A stretch of DNA of 33,405 nt from Leptospiraceae bacterium (GTDB lineage: Bacteria > Spirochaetota > Leptospiria > Leptospirales > Leptonemataceae): contig JAGRNA010000159.1 in assembly GCA_020441005.1 (NCBI GenBank), forward strand, positions 1-33,405, given 5' to 3'. Positions 1-7,983 of the stretch are shown here, in pieces. Under the pieces are notes generated by a model. The model did not search any database, was not told the origin of the DNA, and was given only the letters and a program-made list of their open reading frames with translations. Made by a program: the position numbers and the translations under genes. Position 1 is the first letter of the stretch. Every line of letters starts with the position of its first letter.

Positions 1-196
1 GATGGGCGAGCTGGCCGCGTTTATGTTTGTGAGATTGGCCGCAGAGCGCTTCCACTTCTTCGAGCAAAATGGACCGGATATATTCAATCGAATTCTTTCG
101 AATGCTGGCCTCGATTGTGTCTTTGGTGAGTTGTCTGAAATCCTCCAGAGTATAAAATTCTGCTTGTGGATTTTCTTTAGTTGATTGATTTTTCAT
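1..196 (-). mobile_element. IS256/mutator-family transposase, N-terminal fragment cut by the window edge
   Basis: Reading the minus strand from an ATG at 196 gives 65 codons open to the window edge. The protein begins MKNQSTKENPQAEFYTLEDF and continues with IRSILLEEVEALCG, then a basic stretch ending KRGQLAH. The order 'helix with LLEEVE, then a G/R-rich basic tail' is what I know from the N-terminus of IS256-family transposases. The catalytic DDE residues lie outside the window, so I cannot say whether the copy is intact. A ribosome binding site AAGAAGG sits 7 nt upstream of the ATG, which supports this start. It lies next to a group of nuclease-type genes, as is common in accessory islands. 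The family call rests on pattern memory of a short stretch; another basic DNA-binding protein is possible. Confidence 0.6.
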
Positions 197-481
197 TTGG
201 AACCCTTCTTGTGTATTTTTTGTTTCCAAGACCTAAATCCTGGATGGGTTCCGCTTTTCAAACTCTAACGGTTTGTGGGACTAGCTCAAGGAAAGTCAGA
301 TATTACATTAGAGTTAGAGCGATATTTAATTCGTCATCTAAAGCCAGACAGGTCTCCATTCCCCTATCAATAGTATACTAAGATTGGGCTCAGGATCCTG
401 TAATTGAATAGCCTGATAGGCTATGATTAGTGTGTAGTAGCCCGGCAGCTGAGTATCAGGTCAATACTGTTACTGTTCGTG
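197..481. other. Non-coding stretch between transposase and nuclease genes
   Basis: No convincing gene is seen. On the minus strand this is the leader of the transposase gene and the tail of the nuclease gene. It holds a perfect 7-bp hairpin, ATAGCCT-GAT-AGGCTAT, at 408-424, which could slow or end transcription from the nuclease gene but lacks a clear T-run. The segment at 341-357 (minus strand GGAGACCTGTCTGGCTT) could be the outer end of the insertion sequence, but the partner end is not in the window, so this stays a guess. Confidence 0.4.
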
Positions 482-1402
482 TTAAGCGCCATTAATCTCG
501 TTTTCGGTAAACTTTATGTATACTTCTAATTCGTTCTTGAATATTGGAATGATGTTTTCAAAAAAAGTATTGCTGTCAAATAGCATTTTAAAGGTACCCT
601 CATTCCAGGTATCATTCCATTCAAAAAAAGCTTCCTGTTCGCTATTCTCAGAATGGAATTTTGCAAATCGATTTAATGTTTCTTTGTTATAGGAGAAATA
701 TGAAATACAGATTTTTCCGTTTGAAAAAATATCTTCATATATTCCTATTGATATTATCTCATCCGAAAACAGCCACCTGTTTATCAGCATATAGTTATAC
801 TGATTGTAATAAAAACCAGTACTGCCTCTGGGGTCCTTCCATGCATAAAGCTTATTGAATTCACTGAGAACAGCTTTAATGGGGCTATATATCAGTTTTT
901 CTAACTCGTTGCCGCGGTCCATGCTTAAAGGTAGCTTACTGTTTTTGAAAGCAGCTGAATAATCCTTTATTTGCATTACTTTTGTTGGATCTGTTAATAC
1001 TTGACTGACATTTCTATACTCAAATAATTCAATACCGCTCATATTGCAGGCCACTCTGAAAAAACTATCGCATTCTTTTACTACCAGGACAAGTCGCGGA
1101 CATTGAGTAAAATCCTTGAATATTTCAAATAAAACTGAATTATCCTTCTGAAAGGAATTTACCACCCTTGCCCTGTACTCCAGTATTTGACCGATGTTCT
1201 CCCTGTAAAAAGGAGAGAATTTGAATTCTACAATTATGGGATTGTGATTTACCTTATCGCGCAAGACTAAATCTATACGGTTTTGCTCTCCAATTTGAAA
1301 TTCAATACCATTATTTGGAAGTTCGGGCACAGTTTCAAAATTGATATTGAGCAGCCATGGGTTTTCCGCTATGAAAGTTTGTAACTCGTATTCTTTTTGC
1401 AT
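482..1402 (-). CDS. PD-(D/E)xK nuclease-like protein (NucS/DUF91-type N-terminal domain)
   Basis: 306 residues. The first 80 residues contain a PD-(D/E)xK core: a helix with E4 and E13 (LQTFIAENPWLL), then RIDLVL (D44), then IIVEFKF (E59, K61), then GQILEY (Q72, Y76). This D...ExK...QxxxY order is typical of NucS/DUF91-like and related nucleases. The remaining 220 residues are rich in aromatic residues and unrecognised; they may bind the substrate or a partner. The ATG at 1402 has a GGAG ribosome binding site about 10 nt upstream. The gene lies downstream of the tandem AAA+ gene on the same strand with a 163-nt gap, so the two could be co-transcribed. The coding sequence is markedly A+T-rich compared with the right half of the window, consistent with transfer. 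Nuclease fold is fairly sure; activity and target are unknown. Confidence 0.65.
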   Translation of the reverse strand: MQKEYELQTFIAENPWLLNINFETVPELPNNGIEFQIGEQNRIDLVLRDKVNHNPIIVEFKFSPFYRENIGQILEYRARVVNSFQKDNSVLFEIFKDFTQCPRLVLVVKECDSFFRVACNMSGIELFEYRNVSQVLTDPTKVMQIKDYSAAFKNSKLPLSMDRGNELEKLIYSPIKAVLSEFNKLYAWKDPRGSTGFYYNQYNYMLINRWLFSDEIISIGIYEDIFSNGKICISYFSYNKETLNRFAKFHSENSEQEAFFEWNDTWNEGTFKMLFDSNTFFENIIPIFKNELEVYIKFTENEINGA

Positions 1403-1455
1403 TTGTTTTTCTCCAATAATTAGGTTTTGATTAATGATGTAGAACTAATAAATTC

Positions 1456-1482
1456 AGGACTTTCTTCAAAGAAATCTGTCCT
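1456..1482 (-). terminator. Hairpin between AAA+ gene and nuclease gene
   Basis: AGGAC at 1456-1460 pairs with GTCCT at 1478-1482, and the inner TTTCT/AGAAA pair, with a small bulge. On the minus strand it is followed by an A+T-rich run (GAATTTATTAG) without a clean T-tract. It could be a weak terminator after the AAA+ gene or an attenuator before the nuclease gene. Confidence 0.3.
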
Positions 1483-1565
1483 GTGATGCAGGATCAAGCA
1501 ATATTTTGTACACTTGGTACGACAATGACCGATTTTTCATTCCACAGTATTTCTCCCCACCCTGA

Positions 1566-3806
1566 CTACTGAAACCCAAGTGTCCTACGGCTGCCACCAT
1601 TACGGAATTGAATCTCTTTTTGCAATACTGTCACCAGCTCTGTGAACTGCATCTCTGCCTGCCTTGAGTTGATAAAACGCCGGCGATTCCAGACCACCCT
1701 GATATCGCCAATGCACAATCCATCCAGTTTATTGATGGCTGAAGTTTCAACCGGGCCGATCTGATCCTCCCGAATCGGGAAATACTGACTGATCGCTGCT
1801 ATAATATGCTCTGGCTTTAAAGGACCAAAATGCACCTTCCAGCTGAAACGGCGCGAAACTGCACTGTCCAGTAACTGGTCTAGGTTGGTCGTTGCAATCA
1901 GTATACCACTGAAATTTTCCAGATTAGTCAGGAACTCATTAACCAGATTCCTTTCCCAGTTACGATTAGATTGTTGCCGGTTACCAAGAAAGGTATCAAT
2001 TTCATCGATAAACAAAATAGACTTTTCAGCAGCAGCGGTGTCAAAGGCCATTCGTAGATTTTGTTCGTTCTGGCCCACCAAGGGTGCCAGAATATCAGAG
2101 GCTTGAATATACTTCAGCGGCGCCTTGATCTTTTTGGCCAGGTATCGCACATACTCGCTCTTGCCGCTGCCACTGGGCCCGTGAAAGAGCAGGGCCAGGC
2201 CACCGCGCTCGCTTTGCTGCTTTTTGCTTTTGCGTTTTTTGGAATGCTTTATATTTTGTCGGTAAAAGCTTTTCAGACTGCTTTGCAGCAATTTCAGATC
2301 CGTATCCGGATTCAGAAATTTCCGGCGGAATCTGGCGCTGAGTTGAATCGGTTTGTCAGAAAGAGACCTGGCCTTCTCCTCCCCCATGAAAACACGATGA
2401 TTATGAATGATTTTTTTAATCATCTTGTTGGTTTTGATGGACTGGTCATGCTGCGCTTGATTATTGAGCAGCATTTGGGCGGTGTCCAGGGCCTTGCCCA
2501 GGGTGGCCGGGCTCATACCCGGCTGATTGATTAGTCCGGCGAGGTCCCTGTAATTGATTTGCCGGGCTATTGCATGGTTTAAAAAGGCCTTTTTGCAGAA
2601 TTGCTGGCCCAGCTTTTCTGAAGGTCTGTCAAAAAAAAGATTGAAGTGCATCCGGCGACGGACAGACAATTCAATAGCATCAACACGGTTAGAGATAAAG
2701 ATGATCCGGGTTTTTCTATTTTTATCAAGAAATTGATTGAGCCAGGCCTTATTGGTGTCTGCCGTCCTGTAAGTTAATATGTTTTTTTCAGTAGCCAGGA
2801 AATCATCGGCTTCATCCATTACAACGACTGCTTCTTTTTGGCTTGCATAGTGACAGGCTGCTATTAGGGCCCGAATACGTCTATTCTCATCATCGGAATG
2901 ATCGGGACAGCTGATCCAAAGCGAAGTTTCGCCCAGTTCCGCCAACAGGCTTTTACACAGTTCCGTCTTGCCGGTGCCGGGATAGCCCCATAGCAAAATA
3001 TGGGCCGGACCGGAGGAACCGGCCAGACCGGACAGTATTCGGCGACTGCTTTTTGCAATGGGAAAAGAGTCCAGCCGGAAGTCTGACGCCGGCGGACACA
3101 AGTGGAAAAAACTGTCTATCATGTTCTCATCTGCCAGGTCCAGAATGAAATTGAAGGTATCGTCTGTAAGTTCAAGATTAGTGCTTCGGATGTGATAATT
3201 ATTTTCAATCACCTGCATGGTAGTCAGGGCGGAACTTTTATGAAGGGCCCGCCTTATGTCTGCCAACGGACACTGGCAGAGGATACTTATCAGTGTATCA
3301 AATCCGGCCAAGCCCTCCCTGTTTCTTATAATCCTTTGCAGTGAATCACTGTTCTTAAAGGTGAACAGCAGCTGCAGAATCTCCTGTTCCGTACTGTTCA
3401 GACCCAGCAGATCACTTAGCTGCCGGATACGGCCCTGATAGCGATTGTTTTGCCGATCGGGCACAGCTTGTTCGCCAAGCAGTTTACTGGTCTCGTCCAG
3501 CAGAATAGCGACGGTTTCCGGATGCAGATCATCCCAGTCGATCGAGAAGCGCTGGCGCCGGAACATGGATAAAAGCTCTTTTTTTTGTTCCTCATCGTTA
3601 ATCAGTTTTTGAACCCGCATGTGCAGCTGCTCCAGATCGGCCGTATCGGGCAGACTGAAATAAAAGTCAATCAGATCTTCATCTGGCTCCAGCTGCTCAA
3701 GCATACGGGAAGCATAGACAATCATTTGTGATCGAATAGACACGGGGAGCAGCTTGACTTGCTTACTCAGTGAACTCCGTTCGACTATTATAGTTTTGTG
3801 CGCCAT
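1566..3806 (-). CDS. Tandem AAA+ ATPase, 746 residues
   Basis: The protein has two AAA+ modules after a helical N-terminal domain of about 240 residues. Module one: Walker A GYPGTGKT at 274-281, Walker B VVVMDEAD at 327-334, then SNR (sensor 1) and SVRRRMHF (arginine finger region). Module two: Walker A GPSGSGKS at 543-550, Walker B ILFIDEID at 597-604, ATTN (sensor 1) at about 638-641 and SRRFSWK at about 651. A lysine-rich linker (about 520-532) separates them. Both modules look catalytically competent. The sequence resembles CDC48/FtsH-type remodelling ATPases but carries no protease domain or ClpP-binding loop I can see. It is divergent from the WYL gene and on the same strand as the nuclease gene. 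The start at 3806 has only a weak GAGA site and a good extended -10 about 35 nt upstream. Function is inferred as a remodeller serving a neighbouring nuclease; specific role unknown. Confidence 0.8.
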   Translation of the reverse strand: MAHKTIIVERSSLSKQVKLLPVSIRSQMIVYASRMLEQLEPDEDLIDFYFSLPDTADLEQLHMRVQKLINDEEQKKELLSMFRRQRFSIDWDDLHPETVAILLDETSKLLGEQAVPDRQNNRYQGRIRQLSDLLGLNSTEQEILQLLFTFKNSDSLQRIIRNREGLAGFDTLISILCQCPLADIRRALHKSSALTTMQVIENNYHIRSTNLELTDDTFNFILDLADENMIDSFFHLCPPASDFRLDSFPIAKSSRRILSGLAGSSGPAHILLWGYPGTGKTELCKSLLAELGETSLWISCPDHSDDENRRIRALIAACHYASQKEAVVVMDEADDFLATEKNILTYRTADTNKAWLNQFLDKNRKTRIIFISNRVDAIELSVRRRMHFNLFFDRPSEKLGQQFCKKAFLNHAIARQINYRDLAGLINQPGMSPATLGKALDTAQMLLNNQAQHDQSIKTNKMIKKIIHNHRVFMGEEKARSLSDKPIQLSARFRRKFLNPDTDLKLLQSSLKSFYRQNIKHSKKRKSKKQQSERGGLALLFHGPSGSGKSEYVRYLAKKIKAPLKYIQASDILAPLVGQNEQNLRMAFDTAAAEKSILFIDEIDTFLGNRQQSNRNWERNLVNEFLTNLENFSGILIATTNLDQLLDSAVSRRFSWKVHFGPLKPEHIIAAISQYFPIREDQIGPVETSAINKLDGLCIGDIRVVWNRRRFINSRQAEMQFTELVTVLQKEIQFRNGGSRRTLGFQ

Positions 3807-3839
3807 AGGTATTTTCTCGCGTGTTCTGTGAATATGGTG

Positions 3840-3850
3840 TTTATAGCATA
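3840..3850 (-). promoter_or_regulatory. Extended -10 element of the AAA+ gene
   Basis: The minus strand reads TATGCTATAAA, a TGn extended -10 followed by TATAAA. It would start transcription about 25-30 nt before the ATG at 3806. No good -35 is visible, which is usual for extended -10 promoters. The same 11-mer occurs on the plus strand at 3984-3994. Confidence 0.4.
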
Positions 3851-3983
3851 AAGCCCGGTGGCCGATCCGAAAAAGAATTGCGCTTCGCTCATTTTCCAGT
3901 CTGGCTATAATTCACCCACCCGCGGAAGTGCCGGTAGAATAATCAGCAATCGGTAAAACTTTTTCCGCTTCTGTCCTTTCATA

Positions 3984-3994
3984 TATGCTATAAA
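3984..3994 (+). promoter_or_regulatory. Extended -10 element of the WYL gene
   Basis: TATGCTATAAA, identical to the minus-strand element at 3840-3850. Transcription would start near 4000-4001, which coincides with the most upstream ATG of the WYL reading frame and leaves about a 100-nt leader before the start I prefer (4103). A second A+T box, TATAAT at 3906-3911, has no well-spaced -35. Confidence 0.4.
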
Positions 3995-4102
3995 TCAGCT
4001 ATGGATGCCATGAGCGGCAGGGGAAACAGATGTCGTGAGTTCCGGCCTATTCTGGGCAAAATCGGCTTGTCATGGCTAGTTTGGAGCAGGACACTGATCT
4101 CT

Positions 4103-5134
4103 ATGGCCAAAGCTCAAAGACAGAATCTTTCACCGGAACAACAAATTCTAATGGGCATCGAGCAGTTGGCATTTTCCAGTCTGTATGTCTTTAATGATCG
4201 TACCAATTTAACTGCCCAGGATATGATTGACTTTCTGTACTACATGCAGCAAAGCCCTCAGGAGCTTTTGGCTGAAGGCTCAGGGAAGAAAGCTTCTGCC
4301 AAAAAGAGCAAATTAAAGTCTTTGGATGGTGATGCTTTCAATAATTATCAGCGCACTTTCCTGAATTACCGCCGAATGCTTTCAGAAATATACCATATAA
4401 CAATTGATTTCAAGCGTAACCTGATCGATGGGCTGAACAATCATCAGAAAGAGTATCGCCAGATGTGTCATGACTATCTGAAGTCCTTTTCCTTCAATTT
4501 CGATTACAATGCCCTGAATATCTGGCTGGACAGGGAGCAGGGACGTTTCGAGGTACTACAGAGGTTATTCATACTGAAATACTTTATTAAATTTGGTATG
4601 CTCTTTTCCTTTGACTATGAAAAGCTGATGAGTAGCACCCAGACCAATCGCAAGATCATACCGGTAGCAGTCACCAGCCGCAATGGCTACCTGGATGTGA
4701 TCGGTTATGAGGATGGGACTGACGAGCTGAAGTACTATATACTGAGTTGTATAAGTAAAATCCATTCCGATCTGTGGGACGAATTTTTCAAAGGCAAATG
4801 GAATCACGATAAAACCAGTTCTTTTAATCTGCAACACTTCGAAGAGAATTCGCCCAATGCCCGTTTTCAAAAACCGATCCAGCGCTATGTATTCAAGCTT
4901 TCCGGTAATTCGATGCACCACTTCCGCAATACTTTCAACATCCAGTACGATATTCTGGATCAGGAAAATGACAACGAGTATGTGACAATTGCTTTCGAGT
5001 CAGCAGATGAGCGCTTTGTAAAGGCTCTGATGTTTGACTATGGTGACTGGTGCAGGCTGCTTGAGCCGCAGTCACTAGTCAAAAGCTTCAATGAAAAGCT
5101 GGCAGCACTGACAAAGCATTATAAGAAAAAGTAA
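4103..5134 (+). CDS. WYL-domain protein with C-terminal WCX-like extension
   Basis: 343 residues from the ATG at 4103 (MAKAQRQNLS). Residues about 168-222 fit a WYL fold: FSFDYEKL, then NRKIIPVAVTSRNGYLDVIGYE, then a strand and ISKI. Residues about 292-340 fit the WCX C-terminal extension: EYVTIAFES, FVKALMFDYGDWCRLLEPQSL and a closing helix. The WYL pocket motif itself is modified (GYL). WYL domains are ligand sensors that often control or accompany CRISPR and other defence genes. The N-terminal 130 residues are helical and basic; I see no clear helix-turn-helix. The frame is open from an ATG at 4001, but that extra segment looks unlike protein and has no ribosome binding site, although the putative transcription start falls there, so a leaderless start at 4001 is possible. 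It is followed after 14 nt by the DUF2779 gene, so the pair is probably one operon. Confidence 0.65.
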   Translation: MAKAQRQNLSPEQQILMGIEQLAFSSLYVFNDRTNLTAQDMIDFLYYMQQSPQELLAEGSGKKASAKKSKLKSLDGDAFNNYQRTFLNYRRMLSEIYHITIDFKRNLIDGLNNHQKEYRQMCHDYLKSFSFNFDYNALNIWLDREQGRFEVLQRLFILKYFIKFGMLFSFDYEKLMSSTQTNRKIIPVAVTSRNGYLDVIGYEDGTDELKYYILSCISKIHSDLWDEFFKGKWNHDKTSSFNLQHFEENSPNARFQKPIQRYVFKLSGNSMHHFRNTFNIQYDILDQENDNEYVTIAFESADERFVKALMFDYGDWCRLLEPQSLVKSFNEKLAALTKHYKKK

Positions 5135-5148
5135 GGAATGCCGGGCCT

Positions 5149-6624
5149 ATGCCCAATTACAAGATATCAAAATCTCTTTTCCTGCGCGGATTGCAATGCC
5201 ATAAATCTCTCTGGCTGTATAAGCACAAACCGGAGGAGCGTAGAAAGCCGGATGCATCATTGCAGGCTACTTTCAATGCAGGAACCGAGGTTGGTCAGCT
5301 GGCTCAGGGATTATTTCCGGGCGGAGTTGAAATCGATTTTGATCACCGAAACTTTAATGGAATGGCAAAAAGAACAGCTGAGCTGATAGAGCAGGGCTGT
5401 AATACAATATACGAGGCGACCTTTATCAGGGACGGAATACTAGTTCTAGTTGATATCTTGCACAAAAGCAGAGATGGCTGGCAGCTCTTTGAAGTAAAGA
5501 GTACTGCCAGTGTCAAGGATTACCAGATACTCGATACATCCATCCAGTGGTATGTGGTCTCTCATCATCTGCCATTAACAAAGGCTGCTGTAGTCCATAT
5601 AGATATTGATTACGTTCGTAAAGGCGAGCTGGATTTACAAAAACTCTTTCATGTTGCGGATATAACAGATTCGGTATTGCCTTTGCAGAGTCAAATTCCG
5701 GCTCAGTTACAGCAGATGCATACAGTGGTCAATCATGAGGATCAGCCTGATATTGAAATTGGTGATCATTGCCTGAGCCCCTTTGAGTGTGACTTTAGTG
5801 ACTATTGCTGGCGATCTGTGCCACAGGATTCAGTATTTAATCTCTACCGGATGAACTGGAACCAGCGTTGGGAGTTGTTTAATGACGGAATTAAATCCAT
5901 CGCTGAGATCCCGGAGGACTATACACTGACGGACACCCAGCAGATTCAGCGTACAGTCCTGCGCAGTGGAGAGCCCTATATTGATAAGGCCGTGATAACA
6001 GATTTTCTGGAGCAGCTACAATATCCGATCGCCTATCTGGATTTTGAGACCTTCAGTGAGCCGGTGCCGCGCTTTGATGGTCAAAGGCCATTTCAGAATA
6101 TTCCATTTCAATTTTCGCTGCATATTGAAGATAGAACCGGCAGAATTACACATCATGAATTCCTGGCCGATGAAAACAGCTATCCGGTGCATGATTTTGC
6201 TGAGGCTTTGCTGGCAAAACTGCCGGAGCAAGGAACTATTCTGGCCTGGAATATGGGCTTTGAAAAAGGAATTGTGCGAAGTGTAGCATCCGGTGTGTCC
6301 CAATTCCAGCAGCAGTTGGAAAATCTCAAGCCACGTTTTATGGATTTACTGCAACCATTTCAGAAAAAGGGATATTATCATCCGGCTATGCATGGAAGCT
6401 TTTCAATCAAATCGGTACTGCCGGCTCTTTTTCCGAATGATCCGGAGCTGAATTACAAATCGCTCTCAGTGCAGGATGGTTCCATGGCGATGACAATCTA
6501 TGCCGGCCTTCATAAAATTGCAGACCCGGCAGAACGACAAAGCATTCGTGATTCTCTGTTGGTATACTGCAAGCTGGATACATTGGCGATGGTGAAGATT
6601 TTGCAGTTTTTGAGGAAGCTTTAG
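5149..6624 (+). CDS. DUF2779 protein: Cas4-like Fe-S nuclease plus RNase H-fold exonuclease
   Basis: 491 residues. The N-terminal half has a Cas4/RecB-like nuclease pattern: C17 in RGLQCHKSLWLYK, E47, D102 in VLVDIL, FEVKS (E115, K117), and three late cysteines C208, C214 and C220, which with C17 could hold a [4Fe-4S] cluster. The C-terminal half has a DEDD-type RNase H-fold pattern: YLDFET (D298, E300), LAWNMGFE (about 365-372), RFMDLL (D399) and YCKLDTLAM (D477). DUF2779 proteins carry this two-part layout. All expected acidic residues appear present, so both active sites may work. The ATG at 5149 follows an AAGGA site at 5133-5138. The gene is 14 nt after the WYL gene, so the WYL protein probably senses or regulates this nuclease. 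A role in nucleic-acid degradation during defence or repair is inference. Confidence 0.75.
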   Translation: MPNYKISKSLFLRGLQCHKSLWLYKHKPEERRKPDASLQATFNAGTEVGQLAQGLFPGGVEIDFDHRNFNGMAKRTAELIEQGCNTIYEATFIRDGILVLVDILHKSRDGWQLFEVKSTASVKDYQILDTSIQWYVVSHHLPLTKAAVVHIDIDYVRKGELDLQKLFHVADITDSVLPLQSQIPAQLQQMHTVVNHEDQPDIEIGDHCLSPFECDFSDYCWRSVPQDSVFNLYRMNWNQRWELFNDGIKSIAEIPEDYTLTDTQQIQRTVLRSGEPYIDKAVITDFLEQLQYPIAYLDFETFSEPVPRFDGQRPFQNIPFQFSLHIEDRTGRITHHEFLADENSYPVHDFAEALLAKLPEQGTILAWNMGFEKGIVRSVASGVSQFQQQLENLKPRFMDLLQPFQKKGYYHPAMHGSFSIKSVLPALFPNDPELNYKSLSVQDGSMAMTIYAGLHKIADPAERQSIRDSLLVYCKLDTLAMVKILQFLRKL

Positions 6625-6704
6625 ATAGGTTGGCGCCAATCATCTGCGCAGATAAGGAAGGGGTAGCAAAGAATTATACAATCTAACTGAAATAGGAAAA
6701 CACA

Positions 6705-7511
6705 ATGCACAATAGCAGTAACAAAATATTATATGGAATTGACCTCAGTGGTCTTGCTAACCAAAAAACAAAAATCGTTAAATGTGAAGAACATGCTAAC
6801 TCTGTAGAATTTTCACTAATCACTAAAAATCCATTTTCAGTGCCTCGTAAGGGAAATTTTTTTATCGGAGATGATTCTCTATCACCATACGTTGAGTTTA
6901 TAAAACAAATTGTCTATGAATCCGATGGAGTATATGTGGACATACCGCTTGACCTGCAGGACTTACCGAATCCTAAAGATCCACATTATCTTTGGCAATG
7001 TAGCTTAAGGCCAATAGACAAGGCTTTAGGTGGCTTGGCACCACTGGGGAATTTCATCGGGACTCCTTTAGCGCAGTTTCGTTTTCTGCTCAATGAAGCT
7101 CAGCTATTCTCGCAAATTGGGGAAAAAATTTTTGAGACGTATCCAAAAGCCAGTTTAGAGTTACTCTATGTGAAAGGACTGCAAAAGAATGTTCCAAAAT
7201 ACAAATCCCTGGCAGCATTGTATAAAAACAATAATTGGGAAGGGATCAATAACGGAGTGGCCGACATTGCAAATTTTTTGAATATCAAAAGCCATAACGG
7301 GGTTCAAATTGATGATGATATACTGGATGCTATAATATGTTGCTTGGCTGGTCTGAATGATTATACATTCAAAGATGGAGATTTGAATAGTTATATGCTA
7401 AGTTGCCTGCCAGAAAGCAGACTGAACCCGGAGAAAATTGAGATTCCAAAAGGTTACAGATTGGCTTATATCACTAGCAGGCCTGAAAAAGAATTTATAT
7501 TCATAAACTGA
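6705..7511 (+). CDS. DUF429-family protein (predicted RNase H-like nuclease)
   Basis: 268 residues. Recognisable DUF429 landmarks in order: YGIDLSG (10-16) with the first acidic residue, GVYVDIPLDL (75-84), RPIDKALGG (102-110), a conserved FETYPKASL block (143-151) and DDDILDAIICCLAGL (203-217) near the end. These acidic positions match the predicted RNase H-like active site of the family. The biochemical activity of DUF429 proteins is not established. The ATG at 6705 has an AGGAAA site about 8 nt upstream. The gene is A+T-rich like the nuclease at 482-1402 and unlike the flanking DUF2779 gene, suggesting a separate acquisition. It is 80 nt downstream of the DUF2779 gene and could be read through from it. 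Family assignment is moderately sure. Confidence 0.6.
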   Translation: MHNSSNKILYGIDLSGLANQKTKIVKCEEHANSVEFSLITKNPFSVPRKGNFFIGDDSLSPYVEFIKQIVYESDGVYVDIPLDLQDLPNPKDPHYLWQCSLRPIDKALGGLAPLGNFIGTPLAQFRFLLNEAQLFSQIGEKIFETYPKASLELLYVKGLQKNVPKYKSLAALYKNNNWEGINNGVADIANFLNIKSHNGVQIDDDILDAIICCLAGLNDYTFKDGDLNSYMLSCLPESRLNPEKIEIPKGYRLAYITSRPEKEFIFIN

Positions 7512-7547
7512 TGATAAATCCATATTTCACATGTTGAGCTTTGAACG

Positions 7548-7837
7548 ATGAGTAAGTTTTTGTTTTTAGATGATATTCGAGTGCCTGATTTTATCTATTC
7601 CCCTGGTATTGCTGAAAAATTTTCGATAGTCCGATCTTACCAGGAATTTGTCGAGTTCATTCAGGGGAATGGGTTGCCGGACTTTATCAGCTTCGATAAT
7701 GATTTGGGTGAGGATGAAAACGGTGTCATTCCGTGATTATTTATAAATATATCCGTGACCAATCTTTGGTTCCAGGGTATTTCGACAGGCTTAAAAATTT
7801 TCTGGCCCATGTGTCAAAGCCCCGTGGTCCCTGGTAG
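7548..7837 (+). pseudogene. Broken cyclic-phosphate-processing receiver-domain gene
   Basis: The first 62 codons (7548-7736) read MSKFLFLDDIRVPDFIY, then SYQEFVEFIQGNGLPDFISF and DNDLGED, which is the N-terminal half of the small cyclic-phosphate-processing receiver (cPPR) family, normally a little over 100 residues. The frame stops at TGA 7734-7736. A shifted frame starting around 7733 continues VIIYKYIRDQ and GYFDRLKNFLAHV before a stop at 7835-7837, and this resembles a family C-terminus. So the gene probably suffered an internal deletion and a frameshift. The central part with the expected second conserved block is missing. A genuine short protein of 62 residues cannot be ruled out, but half a receiver fold is unlikely to be stable. 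Confidence 0.5.
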
Positions 7838-7983
7838 AATTCAGGGGTAGGGAAACAATTTGACAGAATACCAGTCCTGTGTTTGTAATTGCATGTAATT
7901 TTTGCCGGGACAAACATTTTTATTGATTGAGTTAAAGACTGGCTTTCGCGAACAGAACTCGATTTCTTGGCGCGGACAATTAT

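Noticed and set aside
2061..2534. 157-codon plus-strand frame inside the AAA+ gene
   Set aside because: It lies opposite the Walker motifs of a clear AAA+ protein and its product has no recognisable pattern.
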